A DNA stretch of 6,845 nt from Victivallales bacterium (GCA_017615955.1 JAFZZD010000592.1:1-6845), one strand, 5' to 3'. Positions 1 through 6,830 are shown, numbered from the stretch's first letter. A program made the numbers and translations. Notes: generated by a model not told the origin, from the sequence alone.

Positions 1-64
1 GTAGGATTTCCTGGCAACCTCTATATCGGCACATCCAGGTGCGGCTGGAAGTCACGCGTCCTGA

Positions 65-85
65 TGCGCGGCCAATGGCCGCGCA
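65..85. repeat. GC-rich hairpin upstream of the ATPase
   Basis: The arms TGCGCGGCC (65-73) and GGCCGCGCA (77-85) are perfect reverse complements around a 3-nt loop, giving a 9-bp stem. There is no T-run on either side, so it is not a classical intrinsic terminator, though it could end transcription of an upstream gene with help from Rho or act as a REP-like unit. Read on the minus strand it is preceded by GTATG and followed by TCAGG. The hairpin at 6810-6830, read on the plus strand, has closely similar flanks. Confidence 0.6.
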
Positions 86-98
86 CATACCTACCCTC

Positions 99-128
99 TT
101 GGGGAACAAAGCGTACACAAAATATACT
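99..128 (+). promoter_or_regulatory. Possible sigma70-type promoter of the ATPase gene
   Basis: TATACT at 123-128 matches the -10 consensus at five of six positions. TTGGGG at 99-104 is a weak -35 candidate with an 18-nt spacer. Transcription would start near 135, leaving a leader of about 23 nt before the ATG at 158. The -35 match is poor and the primary sigma consensus of this organism is unknown, so this is a tentative call. Confidence 0.27.
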
Positions 129-139
129 ACAGCAGAAAA

Positions 140-154
140 CTTGTAATTGACAAG
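140..154 (+). promoter_or_regulatory. Small inverted repeat just before the ATPase start codon
   Basis: CTTGT (140-144) and ACAAG (150-154) are perfect complements around the 5-nt loop AATTG, ending 3 nt before the ATG at 158. This is the place where a Shine-Dalgarno site would normally sit, and none is seen. A 5-bp AT-rich stem is weak and may be chance. If real, it could be a small operator or a translational control element. Confidence 0.25.
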
Positions 155-157
155 ATC

Positions 158-2746
158 ATGAAATATACGGGATTATCCAGACAGCAGGTTGAGGAAAGCA
201 GAAGGCAGTTTGGCAGCAATGCCCTGACGGACATACCCCCAGAGCCACTGTGGCTCAAGATAGTGAAGGGCTTCAAGGACCCGATGATAATGATTCTCCT
301 TGTCGCACTGCTGGTGCAGCTGGTGCTTTTCCTCTGCGGCAAGATTCAGTGGTACGAGCCCCTTGGCATATTCGTCGCAATCATCATAGCCAATGGCGTG
401 GCCGCCATCTTCGAGTACAAGCAGGAGGGAAAAGCATCTGCTCTGAAGCACGAGGCCAACTCCAAGGAAAAGGCAAAAGTCGTGCGAGACGGCGGTCTGG
501 GCGAGCTTCCAATTGACGACATAGTAGTCGGAGACGTGGTGTATCTACAGGCTGGTGACAAGATACCTGCGGACGGTACATTGCTGGATGGCTCACTCAA
601 GGTGGACCAAGCGGCCCTGAACGGCGAATCGGAGGAGGCACCCAAAGTCGCGCTGGAACAAGGTGCGGAATACAATACAAAGGATTTGCTGAACCCATAT
701 TACATATACCGCGGCACGGTGATCTGCGCTGGCGAGGCATACCAGGAAGTCAAGGTGGTGGGGGACAAAACCGAGTTCGGCCAGGCCGCGCTGGCAGCCC
801 AGGAAGAAGAACGGGCCACGCCATTGCAGGTCAAGCTAGGCAAACTGGCAAAGCAGATTTCCCTCTTCGGATACATCGGGGCCACCGCAATCGTGGCAGT
901 CATTCTGGCAACCACGATTATTACAGGCAAGACACCCCAGGACTGGTCTGGATGGCTAAGCCTGATGATCAACGCAGTCACTGTGGCGGTCACCATCATA
1001 GTGTGTGCCGTGCCCGAGGGCCTTCCCATGCTGAGTTCCATACTCCAGGCTCTGCAAAGCCTGAAAATGGTGAAAGACAATGTCCTGGTTCAAAAAATCA
1101 ACGGACTTGAGACAGCGGGCAGCCTCAGCATACTTTTCAGCGACAAGACAGGCACCATCACCGAGGGACGCCTGTCAGTGGTGGAACTGGCAACTGGCGC
1201 ATTGGACAAATACAACGCAATGGCAGCCATGCAGCCAAGCCTTCAAAACGACGTGCTGGTTGGCATCGGCGTCAACAATGGCTCCATGCCAGGCAAGGAC
1301 GGCGTCATAGGCGGGAACGGAACTGACCGTGCCCTGATGTCGTTTCTTGTGGAGAATGGCCTTGTCTCTAAAATCGACAAGGAAAGTGCAATTGCATTCA
1401 ACGCCTTCGACTCAAACAGGAAAAGTTCAAGCATAGTTGTTGATACTGGCAAGGGACCGCAGGTGTTCATCAAAGGCGCGGCGGAGAAAATCATCGAAAG
1501 ATGCAACAGCTACGTTGACGCCAATGGAAATACGCAGCCCTTGGCGGAAAAGGAGGCACTGCAGGCATACCAGCTTGAACAGGCTGGGCGCTCCATGAGG
1601 CTGCTGGCCGTGGCGAAAGCGGACGGCAGCGACGAAAACGTGCCTTTGACACTAGTCTGCATCATCAGCATAAGGGACAATGTGCGCAAGGAAGTCAAGG
1701 CCGCAATCCAGGAAATCAGAAACGCAGGCATTCAAGTTGTGATGGTGACTGGCGACAGGAAGGAGACAGCCGTCGCCATTGCCAAGGAGGCGAACCTGCT
1801 TTCTTCGCCAGACGACGTGGCATTGACCTCGTTTGAAATGGCGGACATGAGCGACGAAGAACTAAAGGCAGTGCTGCCGCGCCTGCGAGTGGTGTCAAGA
1901 GCATTGCCATTGGACAAGAGCCGCCTGGTCAATCTGGCGCAGGAACTGGACATGGTGGTGGGCATGACTGGCGACGGCGTAAACGACGCACCCGCCTTGC
2001 GCAAGGCCGACGTTGGCTTCGCAATGGGCAGCGGCACCCAGGTTGCAAAGGAGGCCGGTGACATAACCATCCTGGACGACAACCTGTCCTCCATCGAAAA
2101 GGCAATACTCTATGGTCGCACCATGTTCAAGAGCATACGCAAATTCCTGATTTTCCAGTTAACGGTGAATGTGGCGGCTGTGTTCACCTGCGCCATCGGC
2201 CCCATGTTTGGCGAGAACATAGTTATGACCGTAATCCAGCTGCTGCTGATCAATCTGGCAATGGACACGCTGGCCGCAATCGCATTCGGCAGCGAACCGC
2301 CATTGAAGGAGTACATGAACGAGAAGCCAATACCACGCACGGAAAGCATTGTCACTTCCAAAATGCTGGCGGAGATTATAATAAGCGCATTCTACATCAC
2401 CGCACTTTGCCTGGCTATACTGCTTGTCCCCATAATGAAGAAATTCCTGGCCGCGCCAGACGACATCTACCTGCGTTCCGCTCTCTTTGCCACATTCATG
2501 ATGGCAATCACATTCAACGGCTTCAACGCCAGGACGGCGCACATCAATCCATTCGAGGGCATCGGCCGCAACGCCACGTTCCTGCTGGTGATGGGATTGA
2601 TACTTGTGCTGCAACTGGTGTTCGTGACATTCGGCGGCCCTGCCCTGTCCGTGGAGCCACTCTCCCCCGCCACCTGGCTCAAGTGCTTCCTTCTGGCATT
2701 CCTCGTGATTCCGATTGACATGGTCAGAAAACTTTTCAGCAAATAA
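158..2746 (+). CDS. Calcium-transporting P-type ATPase, PMCA (P2B) type
   Basis: This inner-membrane pump (862 aa) should couple ATP hydrolysis to Ca2+ export from the cytoplasm. Seen: A-domain NGES at residues 155-158; PEGLP in M4 at 286-290; phosphorylation motif DKTGT with Asp329; KGAAE at 439-443 for nucleotide binding; MVTGD at 529-533; the hinge motif TGDGVNDAP at 604-612. About ten membrane segments lie near 45-60, 68-86, 234-256, 268-292, 660-682, 689-711, 735-758, 770-790, 805-826 and 838-855. By SERCA alignment, Glu287 (M4), Asn671 (M5), and Asn699 and Asp703 (M6) keep one cation site. The SERCA M5 glutamate is Ala674 and the M6 threonine is Met702, as in single-site PMCA pumps. The length is normal for bacterial members, and no calmodulin-binding tail is present. 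Odd: Asn replaces the usual Thr of TGES. The ATG at 158 starts just ahead of the conserved N-terminal domain but has no clear Shine-Dalgarno site. Specificity for Ca2+ over Mn2+ is inferred. Confidence 0.93.
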   Translation: MKYTGLSRQQVEESRRQFGSNALTDIPPEPLWLKIVKGFKDPMIMILLVALLVQLVLFLCGKIQWYEPLGIFVAIIIANGVAAIFEYKQEGKASALKHEANSKEKAKVVRDGGLGELPIDDIVVGDVVYLQAGDKIPADGTLLDGSLKVDQAALNGESEEAPKVALEQGAEYNTKDLLNPYYIYRGTVICAGEAYQEVKVVGDKTEFGQAALAAQEEERATPLQVKLGKLAKQISLFGYIGATAIVAVILATTIITGKTPQDWSGWLSLMINAVTVAVTIIVCAVPEGLPMLSSILQALQSLKMVKDNVLVQKINGLETAGSLSILFSDKTGTITEGRLSVVELATGALDKYNAMAAMQPSLQNDVLVGIGVNNGSMPGKDGVIGGNGTDRALMSFLVENGLVSKIDKESAIAFNAFDSNRKSSSIVVDTGKGPQVFIKGAAEKIIERCNSYVDANGNTQPLAEKEALQAYQLEQAGRSMRLLAVAKADGSDENVPLTLVCIISIRDNVRKEVKAAIQEIRNAGIQVVMVTGDRKETAVAIAKEANLLSSPDDVALTSFEMADMSDEELKAVLPRLRVVSRALPLDKSRLVNLAQELDMVVGMTGDGVNDAPALRKADVGFAMGSGTQVAKEAGDITILDDNLSSIEKAILYGRTMFKSIRKFLIFQLTVNVAAVFTCAIGPMFGENIVMTVIQLLLINLAMDTLAAIAFGSEPPLKEYMNEKPIPRTESIVTSKMLAEIIISAFYITALCLAILLVPIMKKFLAAPDDIYLRSALFATFMMAITFNGFNARTAHINPFEGIGRNATFLLVMGLILVLQLVFVTFGGPALSVEPLSPATWLKCFLLAFLVIPIDMVRKLFSK

Positions 2747-2764
2747 TAGACAATAGAGGTAATA

Positions 2765-2847
2765 TCAAAACTCCTGGAAAAGCCTGCCTTTTCCGCTGGC
2801 TGAAGCCAGCGGCTACGATAATTTGCAGCTTGGTACTGGAGTTTTGA
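2765..2847. repeat. 83-bp palindromic element with 10-bp terminal inverted repeats
   Basis: The left end TCAAAACTCC (2765-2774) is the exact reverse complement of the right end GGAGTTTTGA (2838-2847). Between them lie two more inverted repeats: GGAAAA (2776-2781) with TTTTCC (2789-2794), and the strong 8-bp stem at 2793-2812. The whole could fold as a branched cruciform or hairpin. It starts 18 bp after the ATPase stop codon. No clear target-site duplication flanks it: the left flank ends in AATA and the right begins with AATT. It could be a short non-autonomous mobile element, a REP unit inside a larger cluster, or the ATPase transcript end. It contains no coding capacity. Confidence 0.5.
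2793..2816 (-). repeat. REP-like palindrome with GTAG head
   Basis: On the plus strand CCGCTGGC (2793-2800), loop TGAA (2801-2804) and GCCAGCGG (2805-2812) form a perfect 8-bp stem. On the minus strand the palindrome is directly preceded by GTAG (2816-2813). A GTAG-type tetranucleotide next to a GC-rich palindrome is the hallmark of bacterial REP sequences served by RAYT (TnpA_REP) transposases. No RAYT gene is in the window, so a family assignment rests on structure alone. There is no T-run after the stem on either strand, so a standard intrinsic terminator is unlikely. Confidence 0.55.
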
Positions 2848-2876
2848 AATTGGTTCAATATTATAACCTAAATTGG
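2847..2876 (+). promoter_or_regulatory. AT-rich promoter-like stretch before the second gene
   Basis: TATAAC at 2862-2867 or the overlapping TATTAT at 2859-2864 could serve as a -10 box, but no good -35 box lies at the right distance. The stretch has the direct repeat AAATTGG at 2847-2853 and 2870-2876, spaced 23 bp, and an imperfect inverted repeat with GGTT (2852-2855) against AACC (2865-2868). Such symmetry around a -10 region could be a regulator binding site. A separate promoter for the second gene is plausible given the repeat-like DNA upstream, but it is weakly supported. Confidence 0.27.
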
Positions 2877-2880
2877 CGTC

Positions 2881-2890
2881 TTGGCGCCAA
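2881..2890. promoter_or_regulatory. Perfect 10-bp palindrome TTGGCGCCAA, candidate operator
   Basis: TTGGCGCCAA reads the same on both strands and lies just upstream of the ribosome binding site of the second gene. A near copy of its half, TTGGCGTC, sits directly before it at 2873-2880. If transcription starts about 7-8 nt after the possible -10 box, the palindrome covers the early transcribed region, a common place for a repressor site. The regulator is unknown and none is encoded in the window. It could instead be a small leader hairpin or chance. Confidence 0.35.
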
Positions 2891-2895
2891 CAAAA

Positions 2896-2901
2896 AAGGA
2901 A
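2896..2901 (+). promoter_or_regulatory. Ribosome binding site of the secreted hydrolase-like gene
   Basis: AAGGAA lies 5 nt before the ATG at 2907, a good Shine-Dalgarno match at workable spacing. It decides the start: the frame stays open upstream to a TTG at 2823, but that start has no such site and would bury the signal peptide behind 28 extra residues. Confidence 0.75.
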
Positions 2902-2906
2902 CGACA

Positions 2907-5900
2907 ATGAAAAAATCCATCTACTTGCTTCTGGTGCTTATCGCAGGCATGGCATTTGCCAAGGAGACTAGCCCCGCCTTTGCCCCAATGATGATCGGCG
3001 CAAAGGGCTGGGCCGCCGACGCCAAGCCATTGGTAGGCGACAACAAAGGCACTGTGCTTGTTGACATCACAGTCAAGAAAACGCCAGATGTGAAGTCGAA
3101 AATGCTGCCTCTCTTCCACTTGAGGACAGCCAGCAGGCTATATGCAGGCTTCACATACTATGCTGGCGGCGTACTGCAATTCTCATTCACGGACAGGGAA
3201 AAGACATTCCGTTTCGATTTCAACGAAGAGCCGCAGATTCTGGAAGGACGCAACATAAAACTGGGCATGACCTGGGACGGCGCCTTGGTCCGCCTATACA
3301 GGGACGGGCGCATGATAGCCTCCGCAGCCCAGCCTCTGCCGCTGAATTCGGGAATACTGCGCAACCTCTGCATCGGTCCATACAAGGATGGATGGTATGT
3401 GCAATCCCCATGGAATGACGATGTGCAAATCAATTCCCTGCGCACTTTTGACGAGGCACTGTCTCCTGAGGAAATCGCAAAGGAATATGCCGTGGAATTC
3501 AAGCCCCTGACGGAAACGCATCCCATGCTCATCAGCATACCGCCAATTCCCGCAAAGATGGCAAAGCCTGTAATTGACGGCAAATTGAATGACAAGTGCT
3601 GGTATTTTGCTGGTTCCATGCCTCATCTCATCCGCGGCAACATGCCGCGCAAGTCAGGGCAGCTGCCGCCCCACACCTTCATGCTCTGCCATGATGAAAA
3701 GAACCTCTACATTGGCTTCACATCATTGTTCCCAGGGCGCGTGCCCATACAGGAAGGCGCATTGCGCACACCCACAAAGGAACCTGAACCATGGGGCACG
3801 GAATCCTTTGAATTTTATATCCATGCAAATGGACACTACTATCGTTTTGCAGGAAATGTGGCTGGCGGCTATACGGAATGGAGGGACAATGCAGCCGAAT
3901 ACAACGTGCCTTGGACTTACAAGACAAGCAAGTCAATGAACATCGATGATTCGATTCTCTGGCAGGGCGAGGTAGCAATTCCATGGTCGTCAATCGAACT
4001 TCAGGGGCCTCCCAAGGAGGCTGAAATCAATTTCTGTCGTTCATGGAAACTTCCTGAATGCGGTGTGCATTCATCCATGAACATAACTGGCGATGTCTAT
4101 AGCGGCAAGGACGGTAATTTAATCAAGGCGATATTCGCGCCTGCCGCCACCTTCCAGATGCGGGAACAAAGCAACCCTTCCTCTGGTGAATATGTGCAGA
4201 AGTTCTCCATTGCGACGCCAGTAAGCAGCGCAGTCACATACGACCTCTCCATGGCAAGGCTGGATGGCAGCGCAGCGCCAATGTCAATCTACAAACGCAA
4301 ATGGACCGTCAAAGGCGGCGAAATCTTGACAGATAAATTGACCAGCACAATCTCATCCACCGACTACGACGCCCTGCTCTACACATTCAAGCAAGGCGAC
4401 AAAGTCGTCATGCGTGAAATCATGCCATTTGAGTTGAATGACGATTTCTTCAATGTCACGGCGCTCCTGTTACAGGAGAAACTTTGCATCTCGCTCAAGC
4501 AGAACATGCTTCGCCTGAAGAAAGGTTCCGGCTTCAAGGGCGAGGTTCAGTTGCTTGCGCCCAACGGCAAAATGACTGCGTATCCCGCCACGGAGGACAG
4601 CCTGACAATTCCATTCAAGCGTAGCGAGCCTGCTGGCAAATATACCATTTCACTTGTGGACAAGGCAGATGGCAAGGCTATGGATTCCAAGGTGCTGAAC
4701 TATCCTGGCATTGGCGAATGGGAGCATCAGGACTTCCAGCCAGAGCGCATCATCCCGCCCTTCACACCAATGAAGAACCAGGCCAATGGCAATCGTCTGC
4801 AAGTCGAGGTTTGCAATGGGCGCAAATATGTTTGGGAAAAGGCGCTGCTTCCAACCCAGATTGAGGCAAATGGCGAGAAACTTCTGCTGGCTCCAGTGGA
4901 ATTGCTGGTAGGCGATGAAAAGGCAAGCACAGGTGACCTGAGCATCGCATCGACAAAGGAGCACAGGACCGAGTTCAGTGCCAATGGAAGTGTGAATGGT
5001 GCCGCCATCGCCAGCAAGAGCTGGATCGAATATGACGGCATACAGATGAACTACATCACGGTCTCGCCGCAAAAGCAACTCAATTCACTTAAGCTGCGTT
5101 TCACAATGCCAGCCAAATACGCCAAGTACGTGCATGGCGCCAACGGCGGAGGCTGGGGAAGCAAGCTGACCAGCGCAGTCGCTTCAGGCACCACCAAAGT
5201 CCGCTACTATCCTTGCTTCTGGCTGGGAGACGAGGAAAAAGGTCTCTGCTTCTTCTGTGAGACAAGAGCCGCCTGGAATGAACGTGAGCAGAATGCGTAC
5301 ACCATCGAAAAGGATGGCGACAAGGCAGTGGTGACCATAAGCATAATGAGCAAGATACCTGCTGGAAAGCCACTTGAACTGGAGTTCGGATTCATTGCCA
5401 CGCCTGTGCGCCCAATGGCGGTGAATTATCCATTCAACACCTTAAGCTGGTCCTACATCTCACCGCTGAACAGGCCTGGCAAACGCCCCACCAGCGACAT
5501 CGTAATCCTCACTGGCTACAACGGCGGCGACCTGGGTAGCTTCTTCGGCGATATTGACGACAATGACGGTCGCAAAGAGGAACAGGGCAAGAAGGACACG
5601 CTGGAGAAAATCTGCAAGGGACACAACGTGCGACCAATCCCATACACTTGCGCACGCCACCTTTCTATCAAATATCCAGAGACAGCCGCATATATCAACG
5701 AGTGGACATTCAAGCCAATGAATGAAATGGACTATACCCACACTGGCCATTTCGTTTACGATTGCTGCCCACGCACATCCGCAAACGATTTCTTCATCTG
5801 GAAATACAAGCAACAGCTGAAGCGACTGCCTGACATCAAGGGCATCTACTTTGATTTTGGCGGTGTCAAGGAGTGCTCCAACGAGGTGCACGGCTGCAAC

Positions 5901-6758
5901 GCCCGCACACCGCTTCTGGCGCAACGGGAATTCTACAGGCGCATCGCCCTGGCGCAGCTGGAGGCGGGCATCAATGATCCAGTCCTGGTTGTCCACAACA
6001 CAGACAAGGTTGAATTGCCAGCATACACATTCGCCACGCACCTGCTCAATGGCGAGCAGGTCCGCCAGGCATCCAGCACACTACTGCACAACAAGAAGGA
6101 CATTCTGGACAGCTATGGCATTGACATATTCGCCAGCGAATTGAGTTCCCTGCCCTTCGGCATCACAAACAGCGTTTACATGCCAATCGACAGGCTCAAT
6201 CCAAAATACGGCGGCGACGAGGAGGATGCCCCATACAAATTCCGCATGGACAAGGCGATCTTCGCAGCAACACTCATCCACAACACCATACCTTGCCTGT
6301 GGAGAAACCACTTCGGCATGTTCGACAAGTTGATACGCATCTATGACAGGTTCGGCGTGGACAAGGCAGACTTCATTGGCTACTGGAGGGAGCCCGCAAA
6401 AGTCGATGGAGCTAAGAACATCTATGTAAGCTGCTTTGTCTCCAAAGACAAGAAGAAACTCCTGGCAATCATCGGTCATGTGGGCAAGGAGCATGTCAGC
6501 CAGGACTTCAACATCGCCTTCGACCTGAAGAAACTGGGCATCAAGGCAAAGCTGAAGAAGGCCACAGACACCATGCCGGCGCCAGACCCCGAATACCAGG
6601 AACTGTTCGATTTGCAGAAGAAATACAAGGTGCCGCCCGTAAGAGGGCCTATCCTCATGGACAACGCCGACTTTGGCAGCAAAGTCAACGGCTTTGACGG
6701 TAAGACCTTGAAGATGCATCTTGATTTCCATTGCTTTGCAATAGTTGAGCTGGAATAA
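2907..6758 (+). CDS. Secreted multidomain glycoside hydrolase-like protein (LamG, CBM9-like, GH123/DUF6067-like)
   Basis: This exported protein (1283 aa) probably binds and cleaves a complex carbohydrate; its substrate is unknown. Residues 1-18 form a signal peptide (two Lys, a hydrophobic core, then AFA before Lys19) with no lipobox Cys. Residues ~45-200 resemble a laminin-G/concanavalin-like sandwich. Residues ~215-412 resemble a CBM9 or DOMON fold, with PVIDGKLNDKCW at 221-232, ESFEFYI at 299-305 and EVAIPW at 355-360. Residues ~425-600 look like beta-rich linker domains. Residues ~605-840 resemble the N-terminal sandwich of GH123/DUF6067 proteins (FWLGDEEKGLCFFCE at 771-785). Residues ~862-1165 look like a TIM barrel, and ~1170-1283 a final beta domain. 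Candidate active-site acids by position are Asp983 (GIYFDFGG), Glu1050 (LLNGEQ) and Glu1078; this is inference. Cys953-Cys954, Cys990 and Cys997 cluster around the barrel. No anchor or sorting domain is seen. Domain names come from motif recognition and were not tested. Being a secreted hydrolase-like protein is fairly sure; catalytic activity is not. Confidence 0.75.
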   Translation: MKKSIYLLLVLIAGMAFAKETSPAFAPMMIGAKGWAADAKPLVGDNKGTVLVDITVKKTPDVKSKMLPLFHLRTASRLYAGFTYYAGGVLQFSFTDREKTFRFDFNEEPQILEGRNIKLGMTWDGALVRLYRDGRMIASAAQPLPLNSGILRNLCIGPYKDGWYVQSPWNDDVQINSLRTFDEALSPEEIAKEYAVEFKPLTETHPMLISIPPIPAKMAKPVIDGKLNDKCWYFAGSMPHLIRGNMPRKSGQLPPHTFMLCHDEKNLYIGFTSLFPGRVPIQEGALRTPTKEPEPWGTESFEFYIHANGHYYRFAGNVAGGYTEWRDNAAEYNVPWTYKTSKSMNIDDSILWQGEVAIPWSSIELQGPPKEAEINFCRSWKLPECGVHSSMNITGDVYSGKDGNLIKAIFAPAATFQMREQSNPSSGEYVQKFSIATPVSSAVTYDLSMARLDGSAAPMSIYKRKWTVKGGEILTDKLTSTISSTDYDALLYTFKQGDKVVMREIMPFELNDDFFNVTALLLQEKLCISLKQNMLRLKKGSGFKGEVQLLAPNGKMTAYPATEDSLTIPFKRSEPAGKYTISLVDKADGKAMDSKVLNYPGIGEWEHQDFQPERIIPPFTPMKNQANGNRLQVEVCNGRKYVWEKALLPTQIEANGEKLLLAPVELLVGDEKASTGDLSIASTKEHRTEFSANGSVNGAAIASKSWIEYDGIQMNYITVSPQKQLNSLKLRFTMPAKYAKYVHGANGGGWGSKLTSAVASGTTKVRYYPCFWLGDEEKGLCFFCETRAAWNEREQNAYTIEKDGDKAVVTISIMSKIPAGKPLELEFGFIATPVRPMAVNYPFNTLSWSYISPLNRPGKRPTSDIVILTGYNGGDLGSFFGDIDDNDGRKEEQGKKDTLEKICKGHNVRPIPYTCARHLSIKYPETAAYINEWTFKPMNEMDYTHTGHFVYDCCPRTSANDFFIWKYKQQLKRLPDIKGIYFDFGGVKECSNEVHGCNARTPLLAQREFYRRIALAQLEAGINDPVLVVHNTDKVELPAYTFATHLLNGEQVRQASSTLLHNKKDILDSYGIDIFASELSSLPFGITNSVYMPIDRLNPKYGGDEEDAPYKFRMDKAIFAATLIHNTIPCLWRNHFGMFDKLIRIYDRFGVDKADFIGYWREPAKVDGAKNIYVSCFVSKDKKKLLAIIGHVGKEHVSQDFNIAFDLKKLGIKAKLKKATDTMPAPDPEYQELFDLQKKYKVPPVRGPILMDNADFGSKVNGFDGKTLKMHLDFHCFAIVELE

Positions 6759-6809
6759 GCGTAATCGATCCCTCCGCCCTTGTGTTTCCATACGCCGATG
6801 ACATTAGTA
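6759..6809. other. Downstream spacer, nothing assigned
   Basis: This short stretch follows the hydrolase-like gene. An ATG at 6798 opens a plus-strand frame to the window edge (16 codons), but it has no ribosome binding site and runs straight through the hairpin at 6810-6830. No gene is called. Confidence 0.4.
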
Positions 6810-6830
6810 TGGGCGCCGAAGCGGCGCCCA
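6810..6830. repeat. GC-rich hairpin downstream of the hydrolase-like gene
   Basis: TGGGCGCCG (6810-6818) and CGGCGCCCA (6822-6830) pair perfectly as a 9-bp stem around the loop AAG. It starts 51 bp after the stop codon. It could terminate transcription of the gene, but no T-run follows on the plus strand, where the sequence continues TTCAGGTTGAG, nor on the minus strand. Its stem length, loop length and flanks resemble the hairpin at 65-85 in the opposite orientation, so a dispersed repeat is an alternative. Confidence 0.6.

Larger units (their letters stand above)
1..157. other. Left-edge intergenic region, no assigned gene
   Basis: No gene is convincingly supported here. Two plus-strand frames stay open from the left edge: frame 1 to a TGA at 148-150 and frame 3 to a TAA at 144-146. 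The minus strand also has an open frame from an ATG at 88-86 running off the edge. None gives a peptide I recognise, and having several frames open at once fits GC-rich repeat DNA better than a gene end. Positions 1-60 are rich in short complementary arms (for example CCTGG at 10-14 with CCAGG at 35-39), which suggests a structured repeat. A truncated end of an upstream gene cannot be excluded. Confidence 0.4.

Noticed and set aside
1..150. Truncated C-terminal end of an upstream gene in frame 1 or 3
   Set aside because: Both frames are open and neither peptide is recognisable; each would run through the hairpin at 65-85. It is kept only as an unassigned region.
2747..2820. Classical intrinsic terminator after the ATPase
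   Set aside because: The strong stem at 2793-2812 has no T-run after it on the plus strand (CTACGATAATTT follows), and the TTTT at 2789-2792 precedes rather than follows the stem.
2823..2906. Upstream TTG start giving a 1311-residue form of the second protein
   Set aside because: It lacks a ribosome binding site, overlaps the inverted-repeat element and would place 28 residues before a clean signal peptide. The ATG at 2907 has AAGGAA at good spacing.
2467..2907. Minus-strand open frame of 146 codons over the ATPase end and the intergenic gap
   Set aside because: It reads through the palindromic element and antisense to the conserved C-terminal membrane segments of the ATPase; its peptide has no recognisable fold.
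158..6758. A functional operon linking calcium export with polysaccharide breakdown
   Set aside because: The 160-bp gap contains a repeat-like element and a likely separate regulatory region, and the two products have no known shared pathway.
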